64,000 bases of DNA from Devosia sp. XK-2 (GCF_037113415.1 NZ_CP146608.1:124001-188000), one strand, 5' to 3'; shown: positions 17,229 through 26,069, counted from the stretch's first letter. Numbers and translations are program-made. Notes: generated by a model from the sequence alone, not told the origin.

Positions 17229-17279
17229 ATGCAGACCCAGCTACCGCCCGTCCAGCCCGATCCGGCCTTGCCCGGCTGA
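17229..17279 (+). CDS. Possible 16-aa micro-ORF downstream of tsaE
   Basis: ATG to TGA encodes MQTQLPPVQPDPALPG. AGGAG lies 8 nt upstream at 17216-17220, partly inside a perfect palindrome. The peptide is proline-rich and has no family I know. It may be a leader peptide or a chance ORF; support is only the RBS spacing and the palindrome. Confidence 0.25.
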   Translation: MQTQLPPVQPDPALPG

Positions 17280-17280
17280 C

Positions 17281-17303
17281 GAAAAACCCCGCCTCCCGGG
17301 CGG
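17281..17303 (-). terminator. Intrinsic terminator for the minus-strand hypothetical gene
   Basis: Read on the minus strand: stem CCCGCC / GGCGGG followed by G and TTTTT. It lies 35 nt beyond the stop codon of the 85-aa gene. On the plus strand no T-run follows. Confidence 0.7.
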
Positions 17304-17337
17304 GTCAGTCTAGCGCCGAAACAGATGGCGGCTTTGC

Positions 17338-17595
17338 CTATTCGGCCCGCCTTTTATGATGCGTGTCTTCCTGCGTATTGCCGCGCTTGATGGTGCGGTC
17401 TCCCGTGGAATTGTCGTAAAATTTCGGCGGCGGGGTCGCCGCTTCGCGCTTTTCGCTGATCGGGGTTTCATGCGGATCCACCGGGGCGCCCCGGGTCTTC
17501 ACCCGTCCCTCGATGATTGCCTTTTGCTGCTCGCGCGTGCGGGGACCCTGACCGGTCTTTTCAGTGCCGCGGGTCTGGTGATTGCTCTGTTGCAT
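17338..17595 (-). CDS. Hypothetical hydrophilic 85-aa protein
   Basis: No family recognised. The chain is charged and low in hydrophobic residues (QTRGTEKTGQGPRTREQQKA, then SEKREAATPPPKFYDNS), ends HHKRRAE and is probably intrinsically disordered and cytoplasmic. ATG at 17595 is chosen because AGGAGGAT lies 8 nt upstream; the longer frame starting at 17634 has no RBS. A minus-strand terminator follows. Short disordered proteins of this kind are common in Hyphomicrobiales. Confidence 0.6.
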   Translation of the reverse strand: MQQSNHQTRGTEKTGQGPRTREQQKAIIEGRVKTRGAPVDPHETPISEKREAATPPPKFYDNSTGDRTIKRGNTQEDTHHKRRAE

Positions 17596-17679
17596 GGCCC
17601 ATATCCTCCTCGTGCCGGGGTCTATGAAACCCAACGGAGGCAGGGGCCATGGGGTTGCCCATTGTGACCGGCGCGGCGT

Positions 17680-18126
17680 TCACGAGCCGAGGAGCGCCAC
17701 GGTCCGTCCATCCTCATGGCCGCCATTGAAAGCGCTGAGCGCAGCGCGGAACAGGCGATGCTCGGGCAGGGCCCGGGCAAACAGCGTCATGGAGGAAATG
17801 AACTTCCTGTCGTCCGGCGCGCCGAAAACGCTTTTGAGATCGCGCGGCGCCACCCCACCGGGCGCATGCAGCAGCACCGCCTCGGTGCATTCGTCCAGCC
17901 GCGCCCCCAAAATCGGGTGCGCCGCATAGGCCTGCGCCTCTGCCAGGTCATGCAGGGCATAACGTTTCGAGGTTTCGCTCTGCCCCAGCCCGGCAAGCTG
18001 GGGGAAAATGAACCACATCCAATGGGTCTGTTTCCGCCCGGCGCGCAATTCGTGCAGCGCCGTGGGATAGATCTGGTCCTGCGCGGCAAGGAATTTGGCG
18101 ATCATGGCGCCGTGGCTGCCGGTCAT
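17680..18126 (-). CDS. DUF1810 family protein
   Basis: 148-aa cytoplasmic protein matching DUF1810 over its whole length: FLAAQDQIYPTALHELRAGRKQTHWMWFIFPQLAGLG near the N-terminus and RYALHDLAEAQAYAAHPILG in the middle are signature segments. The family has been called calpastatin-like in databases, without basis in bacteria. Function unknown. It starts 67 nt after the next minus-strand gene's stop. Confidence 0.88.
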   Translation of the reverse strand: MTGSHGAMIAKFLAAQDQIYPTALHELRAGRKQTHWMWFIFPQLAGLGQSETSKRYALHDLAEAQAYAAHPILGARLDECTEAVLLHAPGGVAPRDLKSVFGAPDDRKFISSMTLFARALPEHRLFRAALSAFNGGHEDGRTVALLGS

Positions 18127-18193
18127 GGCTCGTCCTCCCCTCGTTCCGTTGATCGATCCTAACCCGAAATCGGCCCCGGCCCAACCTGGCGGC

Positions 18194-18838
18194 TCAATCG
18201 CTCCGGCGGGTCAGCATCCAGTTAAAGTCCAGCGTCCCCAAATGCCCCCAGAGCCGCAGCCACATCGGCATCATCATTTCCTGGGCGCGGGCGCTCTCGA
18301 TAGGCCCCAGATCGATGATTTCCCGCCAGCCGAAACCGGCCAGCATCTCGCGCACGCTCTTTTTGGCATCGGCATCATTGCCCGAAAGAAAAATGACATG
18401 CTCGCCCGGCAGGCGCGCCGGATCGACCATGACATTGGCATTGACCGTACAGAGCGTCTTGACCACAAGCGCCTCGGGAAAGGCCCGCTGGATGGCCTCG
18501 CCCAGGCTGTCCGTATTGGCCAGCGAGAGCACCGGCGGCTTCTGCGAAAAATCCAGCGCATTGGAAATGTCGATCAGCACCTTGCCCGCAAGGTTCTCCG
18601 CCCCAGCCTGGTTCAGCGCCTCAAGCGCATGGGCGCCGCTCGTGGCATTGATCACCACATCGCCAAAACGCGCCGCCCGGGCAAAATCCATCGCCTCTCC
18701 ACCGGTTTCTGCGGCAAAGGCCCGGGCCTTCTCATTGCCCATCTCCCGCGCCCCCATGGCCACCTCATGGCCCAGCGCCCGCAGCTTCCGCGCCAGCGCC
18801 TGCCCCACCATGCCTGTTCCCAGCACTGCATAACGCAT
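18194..18838 (-). CDS. NADPH-dependent F420-reductase-like NAD(P)-binding protein
   Basis: 214-aa Rossmann-fold protein. The N-terminus MRYAVLGTGMVGQALARKL is a GxGxxG dinucleotide site; GDVVINATSGAHALEAL and KVLIDISNALDFS follow the pattern of the F420-NADP oxidoreductase/NADP-binding family. It is a probable small oxidoreductase with NADP, not F420, as these bacteria do not make F420 in quantity. Substrate unknown. Minus-strand run with the DUF1810 and OsmC genes. Confidence 0.82.
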   Translation of the reverse strand: MRYAVLGTGMVGQALARKLRALGHEVAMGAREMGNEKARAFAAETGGEAMDFARAARFGDVVINATSGAHALEALNQAGAENLAGKVLIDISNALDFSQKPPVLSLANTDSLGEAIQRAFPEALVVKTLCTVNANVMVDPARLPGEHVIFLSGNDADAKKSVREMLAGFGWREIIDLGPIESARAQEMMMPMWLRLWGHLGTLDFNWMLTRRSD

Positions 18839-18933
18839 GATCGTCTCCCTCCGGTCCGTCGGGTCAATGTGGGGTCACGGCCGGAGCCAGGCAAGGGCGG
18901 GCCCTTGCCCGCCGATCATTGGCTATGGCCGGT

Positions 18934-19335
18934 TCAGGCTCGCCGGATCGAACCGCCAAGGCTGGTCGATGCCGCCAGCGTATTGGAAATGGTGCCATAT
19001 CTGCGCACATTGGTGTGCAGCAGCTCGAGCCGCCTGTCGGGTTCCGGGCTGTCCACGATCAGCTCATAGGTTATGGCGGTGATCATGGGCGGGCTGTCCT
19101 GCCGCTCGGCTTCGAGGCGCACCTCGACCCCCGAAAAGTCAAAGCCAAGCATCGGCGCGGCGCGCTCCACCCCCTTGATCATGCAGGCGGCCAGGGCCGA
19201 AAGCAGCAGCTCCACCGGGTTAAGCGCATCCTCGCGTCCCTCGAGCGAGGTGTCGAGGCTCACCTGCGCCTCCCGCACCCCGCTGATACTGCCATGGGCG
19301 TCGATCCGGCGGGCGGAAATGGCATAGTGCAGCAT
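18934..19335 (-). CDS. OsmC family protein
   Basis: 133-aa OsmC/Ohr-fold protein, presumably a thiol peroxidase-like detoxifier. The segment NPVELLLSALAACMIKGVERAAPMLG holds the family's first redox Cys in the central helix. The second Cys region, normally GxxCP, reads RRYGTISNTLA, so the resolving cysteine is missing and peroxidase activity is uncertain. ATG at 19335 has TGAGGAG upstream; the frame continues to 19416 without an RBS. Confidence 0.82.
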   Translation of the reverse strand: MLHYAISARRIDAHGSISGVREAQVSLDTSLEGREDALNPVELLLSALAACMIKGVERAAPMLGFDFSGVEVRLEAERQDSPPMITAITYELIVDSPEPDRRLELLHTNVRRYGTISNTLAASTSLGGSIRRA

Positions 19336-19788
19336 GACGCGCTCCTCAGACTGTCGATTCACTCTAGCCCCGACCGGGCCTGGGAGCTTGATCGAGCGCA
19401 AATTGGGGGCGAGCACGATACGCGGATACCCCTTATGGGCACCAAAACCCGTAAAGCGCTCAATCTACTCCTCCCCCTATCAGGCGGAGGTTGGGTGGGG
19501 GTATTCTTCTTGTTACCACTGATCTCGCGCACAACCCCGGCTGTCACCCCGGCGAAAGCCGGGGCCCATCGTGAGGTCTCGCCATCTGCACCCTGCCGAG
19601 CGTTCTGCGCGCGCGGCCCCATCTCAGGCTGGGCCTCGGGTCAGGTCCGGGGTGACAGCCGGTGGGTGTTGACGAGGTGGGAGCCTGCTGCAGTATTGCG
19701 CTCAATGTGCTGCTCCCTCCTTCAGGGGAGGCCGGATGGGCGTGTTCTTCCTACTGCCCGGTGCTACGATCAGAGGGTAGGAGCCCCC
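19336..19788. other. 453-bp gene-free stretch with degraded repeats
   Basis: No functional gene. It contains two degenerate pieces of the CCTCC repeat (19467-19513 and 19711-19757, both followed by a TTCTTC-type tail) and one copy of the CTGTCACCCCGG element, which is annotated separately. It appears to be a scar region and leads directly into a decayed DUF559 gene. Confidence 0.6.
19541..19658. repeat. Inverted-end element, CTGTCACCCCGG family, copy A
   Basis: 118 bp bounded by CTGTCACCCCGG on the left and its exact inverse CCGGGGTGACAG on the right. A matching element lies at 26250-26381. Non-coding and MITE- or BIME-like; no flanking duplication was evident. Confidence 0.75.
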
Positions 19789-20056
19789 ATGGACGATCCC
19801 GTTACTTTCGCCCGCCAACTCCGCCGCGAGCAAACCGCACCCGAACGGAAGCAGGAATCCACTGGCGACGGAGGCTCCCATCGACGCTATTAGGTCGACT
19901 TCGTCTGCAAAAGCGGCGAGCGGCCGAAGACAAACTTGGAGCCACGCGATGATCGCGTGCTGCGATTCACCAATGGTGTGGTGATGGGGTAGCTTGAGCG
20001 CGTGCGCGTCGCCATTGGCGGTCTTGGCGAACCTTGTTCGTCATCAAGACACTGAG
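19789..20056 (+). pseudogene. Decayed DUF559 endonuclease-domain gene
   Basis: In one frame: ARQLRREQTAPERK, a TAG stop, VDFVCKSGERPKTNLE, then DDRVLRFTNGVVMG, a second TAG, and LERVRVAIGGL. These are the N-terminal, strand and C-terminal signatures of DUF559 proteins (Vsr-like endonuclease fold, normally about 110-130 aa) in correct order. The central LDGGQH catalytic region is deleted and there are two in-frame stops. The gene is therefore a remnant. ATG at 19789 matches the family start. Confidence 0.75.
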
Positions 20057-20156
20057 GAGGGAGCAATCGAATTCACCAATGCTTAGCAATCGAAAACCTT
20101 CCTATTTTGCAGATGCCACGGTTTAACCACGTCTCACGGTGTCCCAAAATCTGCCT

Positions 20157-21215
20157 TTAGGACACCTTAGGAGTTTTGGTGCGTTTTCTTGTTGCGGGCT
20201 TTTGTTCGTCATCTACGGACTTGCCTAGTAATTCGACCGACGTTTCCTCTGCCAGCAATCGTCTCCGCTCTTCCCGCGCAAAAAAACTTTGACCTTCTTT
20301 GTTGAGGAAGTAACGTCTGTATGGTTTGCCTGGAATTCTTTCATTGTCAGCTAACCCATGCGCTTGCAACTTTGGCAAAAGGGTGAAGTATAGAAATCTG
20401 GCGCCTTCATGCATTCCGTATTCGTTGAATACGCCGGTTATGATCGCGTCTCGATTGTCATAAGCGCATTTATAGGCATTAGTATCAAAACTTTTACCTC
20501 CCGCCGCCTCGGCGGGAACGGTCAATTTTATGCTAGAAAGTATTTTCTTAAGAATAGCATCTTGTTCTTCCATGGCTTTGGAACTGGAATTGATTTTTTC
20601 TCCATTAACTTCTTCTAACCTCTTTTGTAGCGCTGAGTTTTCCTCACGAAGCGCAGAAATTTCCGTGTTAAGCTTTGTAATATCTCCGGCGGTGTCAGCG
20701 CGCACCCACCCTATGACCCGAGCGTCGTCGGCGAAGTCAGCTAGGCTTTCATATACCGAAAGCTTGATGTCCTTCTCATCATCGACGAACGCAGAGAGTT
20801 TTGTCAGAACCTTTTCTCGAAACGCCTTTAGTTTAAGTGGCGCTACACCTTCAGTCATGCTCAGGCCCTGAAGTTTGACCTTTTCCTCTACCCATCTTTC
20901 GCTCAGAACTAACGAAAATAGCGGAACATTTTTGTCTAGTGCATAATTATATTCAAGCTCTGTATAGCTAATTTGTGTTGAATCCTCAATTGAGCCGTAT
21001 CTTCCTCCCAGTATCAACAAGTATACATCGCTTTCATCTATCCATTTTTTGATCACATCCATTTGCGATTGGTCGCCGGAAGTAAACAGCTCCATCCCTG
21101 CCGGTATGTGGCCTGATTTTAGAATTGCTTCCACCGCTGCCTGTCGCTCGTCTCGTAGGTCGGTGAACGTGCTCGAGACAAATACCTGCAGCTTTCGGTT
21201 TTTGGATCGTATCAT
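20157..21215 (-). CDS. DUF4062 domain protein
   Basis: 352-aa protein. Residues about 8-95 are a DUF4062 domain (LQVFVSSTFTDLRDERQAA, then DVYLLILGGRYGSIEDS, a TIR-like alpha/beta fold). A linker and short coiled coil (about 180-207, ITKLNTEISALREENSALQK) lead to a C-terminal winged-helix-like part. Lower GC and different codon use than polA suggest horizontal transfer. Its ATG shares one base with the polA stop (TGATG), so translation is probably coupled. DUF4062 occurs in NTPase and defence-like proteins; function here is unknown. Confidence 0.8.
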   Translation of the reverse strand: MIRSKNRKLQVFVSSTFTDLRDERQAAVEAILKSGHIPAGMELFTSGDQSQMDVIKKWIDESDVYLLILGGRYGSIEDSTQISYTELEYNYALDKNVPLFSLVLSERWVEEKVKLQGLSMTEGVAPLKLKAFREKVLTKLSAFVDDEKDIKLSVYESLADFADDARVIGWVRADTAGDITKLNTEISALREENSALQKRLEEVNGEKINSSSKAMEEQDAILKKILSSIKLTVPAEAAGGKSFDTNAYKCAYDNRDAIITGVFNEYGMHEGARFLYFTLLPKLQAHGLADNERIPGKPYRRYFLNKEGQSFFAREERRRLLAEETSVELLGKSVDDEQKPATRKRTKTPKVS

Positions 21216-24136
21216 CAGTGCGCCTCATCCCAGTTCTTGGCCGCATGCGCATCCACGTGGATCGGCACCGTCAGCCGCACCGCTGGCTCCGCCGCGCCTT
21301 CCATCACTTGTCTGATCACCGGAATGGCCTGATCCTCCGTCCCTTCCGGCACCTCAAAAATCAATTCGTCATGCACCTGCAGCAGCATGTCGGCCTCGAC
21401 GCCGGCCTTTTTCAGCTCAGGCTCCATGCGGATCATGGCGCGGCGGATGATGTCGGCGGCTGAGCCCTGGATGGGGGCGTTGATCGAGGCGCGTTCGACA
21501 AAGGCGCGTTCGCTCGGATTGCCCGAATTGGCATTGGGGAACTGGATCTTGCGGCCGAAAATGGTCATCACATGCCCATCGGCTTTCACCTTCACCTTCT
21601 GGGCGTCCATATAGTCCTTGATGCCCGGGAAGCGCTCGAAATAGGTCTTGATATAGTCCCCGGCCACGCTGCGCTCGATGCCCAGTTGATTGGCGAGGCC
21701 AAAGGCGGAAATGCCGTAGATGATGCCGAAATTGATCGCCTTGGCGCGGCGGCGCACATCGCTCGGCATGCCTTCCACCGGCACATTGAACATTTCGCTC
21801 GCCGTCATGGCGTGAATGTCCAGCCCCTCCTCGAACGCATCCTTGAGCGCCTGGATATCGGCAATATGGGCCAGGACGCGCAATTCGATCTGGCTATAGT
21901 CCGCCGAAATCAGGGTCTTGCCTTCGGGTGCAACAAAGGCCGAGCGAATTTTGCGTCCATCCTCGGTGCGCACCGGAATATTTTGCAGGTTCGGATCGTT
22001 GGACGAGAGCCGCCCGGTCAAGACCGAAGCCTGCGAATAGGAGGTGTGCACCCGCCCGGTGCGCGGATTGATATAGGTGGGCAGGGCATCGGTATAGGTG
22101 CCCTTGAGCTTGGTCAGCTGGCGCCAGTCGACAATAGTGCGGGCCAGCGGAATGCCCTTGGCGGCCAGGTCCTCGAGCACATCGGCCCCGGTCGACCAGG
22201 CGCCGGTCTTGGTCTTGGTGCCGCCTTCAAGCCCCATCTTGTCGAATAGGATTTCGCCAAGCTGCTTGGGCGAGCCAAGGTTGAATGTCTGCCCGGCCAG
22301 TTCATGCGCCTCAGCCTCGAACGCTGCCGCGCGCTGGGCGAAATCGCCTGAAAGCCGGGCCAGAATTTGCCGGTCAACCGTTATGCCGCGCGCTTCCATC
22401 CGCGCCAGAACCGGCGCCAGTGGCCGCTCGATGGTTTCATAAAGCGCGGTGGCGTTTTCCGCGGCCAGGCGCGGTTTCAGCACATGCCAGAGCCGAAGGG
22501 TTATATCGGCATCCTCGGCGGCATAGCGGGCCGCCTGGGCGATTTCGAGCTGGTCGAAGCTCTTCTGGTTCTTGCCGGTGCCGGCGAGCTCTGAATAGGT
22601 GATGGTCTTGTGATCGAGCCAATGGTCGGCCAGCACATCCATGCCATTATAGCGCGGGCCATCCAGCGCATAGGAAATGAGCATGGTGTCGTCGATCGGC
22701 GCCATGGTGACGCCATAGCGCTCCAGCACCTCCATGTCATATTTGACATTCTGGCCGATCTTGAGAATGGCAGGGTCCTGCAGCACGCGCTTCAAGGCTT
22801 CGAGCACGAAGCCGATGGGCAACTGCCCCTCGACGAGGCCCCCGCCACCGAGCAGGTCGCCCGGCTTCTGGTGGCCCACCGGAATATAGCAGCCCTCACC
22901 CATTTCGGTGGAGAGGCACACGCCGACCAGATCGGCCATTTGCGGGTCGAGCCCGGTGGTTTCGGTATCCACCGCCACATGGCCCTTGTCGGCGATTTTA
23001 GCAATCCAGGCCTCGAGCTGCTCCGGCGTCGTCACGATCTCATAGGCGTCGTAATTGACCGGGATGGCTTTGACGCGCTGATGCTCCTCGGCGGCATGAC
23101 GGGCCGGGCCGGAGCCGGGCACCATATTGGCCGCAAGCTTGGCCTTGGCCACCGAAAGCGAGGTCGATTTCTGCGGCGCCCCGGGCACCGGGCTTTCCTT
23201 ATTGGCCGCGAGGTCCGGATCGGCCTCGAATTCGTCCGGATTGGCCTCAAGCAGCGTCGCCAGCCGCTTGGTGATGGTGGCAAATTCCATCGCCTTCAAA
23301 AACGGGAACAGCGCCGAAGGGCTCATCGGCTGGCGGATCAGCCCATCGAGGGCGATCTCGACCGGCACCTTCTGCTCCAGCGTCACCAATTGCTTGGAAA
23401 CACGCGCCAGATCGGCATTCTCGATCAGCTTCTGCCGCCGCGCCGGCTGCTTGATTTCCTCGGCCCGCGACAGCAGGGTTTCAAGATCGCCATAGGTGTT
23501 GATCAGCTCGGCCGCCGTTTTGACGCCGATGCCCGGCACGCCCGGCACATTGTCGACACTGTCGCCGCACAGCGCCTGCACATCGATCACCTTGTCCGGC
23601 GTCACCCCGAACTTGGTCATCACCTCATCGGGCCCGATCCACCTCAGCGGCGGCTGGCCGGGGCGGGGAATAGTGTCGAGCAGGCGGATCGAGCCATCGG
23701 GCTCCACCAATTGCATCAGGTCCTTGTCCGAGGAGGCAATGGTGACCTTGTAGCCCGCATCGCGCGCCATCACCGCATAGGTGGCCATGATGTCGTCGGC
23801 CTCCCAGCCCTCCATTTCGATCGAGGGAATGGAAAAGGCGCGCGTGGCCGAGCGGGTGAGGGGAAATTGCGGCACCAGCTCTTCGGGCGCGGGCGGGCGC
23901 TGGGCCTTGTATTGGGGATAGATATCGTCGCGGAAGGTCTTGCCCTTGGCGTCGAAAATCACCGCCATATGGGTGGGCGCGTCATCGCCATCCATGTCCT
24001 GGGTGAGCTTGTAGAGCATGTTGCAGAACCCCTGCACACAGCCCACCGGCAGTCCGTCGGACTTGCGGCTCAGGGGGGGCAGGGCGTGGAAGGCGCGGAA
24101 AATATAGCCCGAGCCATCGACGAGCAGCAGATGCAT
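21215..24136 (-). CDS. polA: DNA polymerase I
   Basis: 973-aa polymerase for Okazaki-fragment processing and repair. Three domains: 5'-3' exonuclease (about 1-310; MHLLLVDGSGYIFRAFHALPP, then QALCGDSVDNVPGVPGIG), 3'-5' exonuclease (about 360-560) with catalytic VAVDTETTGLDP retained, and the A-family polymerase with SADYSQIELRVLAHI (motif A), RRAKAINFGIIYGIS (motif B) and QVHDELIFEVP (motif C). Length and domains are normal for the class. The DUF4062 gene begins at its stop codon. Confidence 0.98.
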   Translation of the reverse strand: MHLLLVDGSGYIFRAFHALPPLSRKSDGLPVGCVQGFCNMLYKLTQDMDGDDAPTHMAVIFDAKGKTFRDDIYPQYKAQRPPAPEELVPQFPLTRSATRAFSIPSIEMEGWEADDIMATYAVMARDAGYKVTIASSDKDLMQLVEPDGSIRLLDTIPRPGQPPLRWIGPDEVMTKFGVTPDKVIDVQALCGDSVDNVPGVPGIGVKTAAELINTYGDLETLLSRAEEIKQPARRQKLIENADLARVSKQLVTLEQKVPVEIALDGLIRQPMSPSALFPFLKAMEFATITKRLATLLEANPDEFEADPDLAANKESPVPGAPQKSTSLSVAKAKLAANMVPGSGPARHAAEEHQRVKAIPVNYDAYEIVTTPEQLEAWIAKIADKGHVAVDTETTGLDPQMADLVGVCLSTEMGEGCYIPVGHQKPGDLLGGGGLVEGQLPIGFVLEALKRVLQDPAILKIGQNVKYDMEVLERYGVTMAPIDDTMLISYALDGPRYNGMDVLADHWLDHKTITYSELAGTGKNQKSFDQLEIAQAARYAAEDADITLRLWHVLKPRLAAENATALYETIERPLAPVLARMEARGITVDRQILARLSGDFAQRAAAFEAEAHELAGQTFNLGSPKQLGEILFDKMGLEGGTKTKTGAWSTGADVLEDLAAKGIPLARTIVDWRQLTKLKGTYTDALPTYINPRTGRVHTSYSQASVLTGRLSSNDPNLQNIPVRTEDGRKIRSAFVAPEGKTLISADYSQIELRVLAHIADIQALKDAFEEGLDIHAMTASEMFNVPVEGMPSDVRRRAKAINFGIIYGISAFGLANQLGIERSVAGDYIKTYFERFPGIKDYMDAQKVKVKADGHVMTIFGRKIQFPNANSGNPSERAFVERASINAPIQGSAADIIRRAMIRMEPELKKAGVEADMLLQVHDELIFEVPEGTEDQAIPVIRQVMEGAAEPAVRLTVPIHVDAHAAKNWDEAH

Positions 24137-24342
24137 TTGGCGATTCCCTTATAGCGGTCGGCGGCGACTCTATCGCCTCAGGCGCCAGGATGGCACCCAT
24201 TTCTGACCGGATATGTCAGCAGTCTCACGCGGAAAAATCCCCATGGACCAACCTTGGCCACTTTCATAGGCTAGGCGATCTGGATCGCGCGGAGGGCGGC
24301 TCGCCTGTCGCGGCGGTCACCCGCGGCCGAAAGGACACATTC

Positions 24343-24732
24343 GTGCAAACCAGCCCGCCCAAGGGCCACGGCGCCACCATTCTCGTGGTGGATGACGATG
24401 CCTTGATTGCATTGAATATGGTCGATGTCCTGATCGAATTGGGACACACGGCCCTGGGCGCCTTTTCCGGCAGCCAGGCTCTCGCCCTTATGCAGGCGGA
24501 GATCGATATTTCCGCGCTCATCACCGATTATGCCATGCCCGGCATGAATGGCATCGAACTGGCCAGCGCCGCGCGCCGCTTGCGGCCCGGCCTGCCCATC
24601 CTCCTGGCGACCGGCTATGACGAAGTGCCCGACGCGGCCGGCCACGATTTCATCCAGCTCAAAAAGCCTTTCCACGAGGCCGAATTGAGCGGGTGCCTGG
24701 CCCAGGTGCTGGCGCCGACGACGGAAATCTAG
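24343..24732 (+). CDS. Single-domain response regulator
   Basis: 129-aa stand-alone receiver. Acidic pocket VVDDDA (residues 16-19), phospho-acceptor Asp62 in LITDYAMPGMNG, conserved Thr/Lys region LLATGYDE and LKKPFHEAEL. It has no output domain, so it presumably relays phosphate or binds a partner. GTG at 24343 is chosen because AAGGA lies 8 nt upstream and the receiver starts right after; an in-frame ATG at 24190 would add a tail unlike the family. Its stop overlaps that of the convergent lytic transglycosylase by 4 bp. Confidence 0.85.
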   Translation: MQTSPPKGHGATILVVDDDALIALNMVDVLIELGHTALGAFSGSQALALMQAEIDISALITDYAMPGMNGIELASAARRLRPGLPILLATGYDEVPDAAGHDFIQLKKPFHEAELSGCLAQVLAPTTEI

Positions 24733-25301
24733 CGCAGCCCGCTTTTTTCCAATAGGCCCAGCCGCTTGGCGTCGTAATAATAGCCGCGGGCATAAAACTG
24801 CACCGCGCGATCGTCATTGCCGCCCGCTGTCATATAAGCGCCAGCCAGGTAGCGCACCGCATAGCGCAGATTGGTTTCCGCATCGAGCAGGCCGGACGCC
24901 TCGCCGCGATAGCCCATGCCGCGCGCCGTAGCGTGCGATATCTGCATCAGCCCGTAATACGGCCCGTTGCGCGCCGCCGGATTATAGCCGCTTTCGCGCA
25001 CGATCACCCGCCGCACCAGATGTTCGGGTACGTCATATTGGCTTGCATAATGCGCAATCAGCCCATCGAGCGCCCCGCGCTCCGAGCCGGCATAGCCGAG
25101 CAGCATTGCGCCCGCCGCGGGGGGCACATTGGCGGCCTTGGGCACATGGCCGGCGGGCGTGGCTTCGACAGGGGCAAAGCTGGCAATGGCGGCCGTCGCC
25201 GATTTATTGCCGGGCATGGGCTTGATGCCGGCCATGGAACAGCCGGCCAGCACCAGCGCCATGGCCAGGGAACCTGCAATGGAAAGCGGCCGCGCCGTCA
25301 T
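24729..25301 (-). CDS. Lytic transglycosylase lipoprotein
   Basis: 190-aa probable lipoprotein: signal peptide with lipobox VLAGC (Cys21), a short linker, then an SLT domain from about residue 70. Catalytic Glu is in VIVRESGYNPAARNG, followed by YYGLMQISHATARGMGY and the GLLDAETNLRYAVRYLAGAY repeat typical of family 1 enzymes. It would cut the MurNAc-GlcNAc bond of peptidoglycan to give 1,6-anhydro ends, whose recycling genes lie later in this window. ATG 25301 starts the signal peptide. Confidence 0.9.
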   Translation of the reverse strand: MTARPLSIAGSLAMALVLAGCSMAGIKPMPGNKSATAAIASFAPVEATPAGHVPKAANVPPAAGAMLLGYAGSERGALDGLIAHYASQYDVPEHLVRRVIVRESGYNPAARNGPYYGLMQISHATARGMGYRGEASGLLDAETNLRYAVRYLAGAYMTAGGNDDRAVQFYARGYYYDAKRLGLLEKSGLR

Positions 25302-25609
25302 GGCTCTACCTCTATATGCCAAACCTGTCCCTCTCTTCCGCCCGCTACGCGGCAAACACGGCGGCTTGATGGCGGAAATGCGACCGGGGCGCAAGTGTGA
25401 GCGGCCCCAAGGCCGGTCTGGCCGGGATTGCGGCGCAAAACTTTACATCCCCGCTCAAGGCCTTAGACTTGGGCTTCGCCGTCGTGCGTTCGCGGTCCAT
25501 GCCTGACCGTTCTGCCGCTTCGCCTCATTGTTGCCGAGCGGCACTTTGCGCGACTGACCACAAGAGCCCTCACGAGCGAGGGTCAGACAAAATCTGAAAG
25601 GCTCGTCCC
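25302..25609. other. 308-bp divergent intergenic region
   Basis: Between the lytic transglycosylase and FKBP genes. No gene seen. It must contain both promoters; no reliable -35/-10 pair was recognised by eye. Confidence 0.4.
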
Positions 25610-26047
25610 ATGACCACTGCCACTACCGGCGACACCGTGCGCATTCACTACTCCGGCCGCCTGACCGACGGTACCCAGTTCGATACTTCCGAAGGCCGGG
25701 CGCCGCTGGAGTTCACCCTTGGCCAGGGCCAGGTGATCAAGGGGCTCGAGGCCCATGTGACCGGCATGGAAACCGGCGCCAAGAGCACCGTCACCATCCC
25801 CGTCGACGAGGCCTATGGCCCGCGCCGCGACGATGCCATCCAGCAGCTCGACCGCGCCAAGGTGCCCGAGGGCATTGCGCTCGAAGTGGGCACCCAGCTC
25901 CAGGCCCGCACCGCCGATGGCGGCATGCTGCCCATCACCGTTGTGGGCGTGGACGACCAATCTGTCACCGTCGACGCCAACCACCCCCTCGCCGGCAAGG
26001 ACCTGGTCTTCGACGTCGAACTGGTTGAGGTCGTTAAGGCTGCGTAG
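25610..26047 (+). CDS. FKBP-type peptidyl-prolyl cis-trans isomerase (SlyD-like)
   Basis: 145-aa cytoplasmic prolyl isomerase and chaperone. FKBP half: VRIHYSGRLTDGTQFDTSEGRAPLEFTLG, then GQGQVIKGLEAHVTGM. The insert-in-flap domain (about 70-120) is followed by the closing strand NHPLAGKDLVFDVELVEV, the arrangement of SlyD. There is no C-terminal histidine-rich metal tail as in E. coli SlyD. GAAAGG upstream of ATG. Single gene followed by repeats. Confidence 0.93.
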   Translation: MTTATTGDTVRIHYSGRLTDGTQFDTSEGRAPLEFTLGQGQVIKGLEAHVTGMETGAKSTVTIPVDEAYGPRRDDAIQQLDRAKVPEGIALEVGTQLQARTADGGMLPITVVGVDDQSVTVDANHPLAGKDLVFDVELVEVVKAA

Positions 26048-26069
26048 CCGGTCTTTCGAAGAAAGACGC

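Noticed and set aside
17281..17303. Terminator for tsaE on the plus strand
   Set aside because: The T-run is on the left of the stem, so it works only for the minus-strand gene.
19336..20156. Insertion sequence or phage remnant
   Set aside because: No transposase, integrase or terminal duplication seen; only small non-coding repeats and a DUF559 remnant.
22610..24154. 514-aa plus-strand frame opposite polA
   Set aside because: Histidine- and glycine-rich antisense translation, no motif; polA is unambiguous on the other strand.
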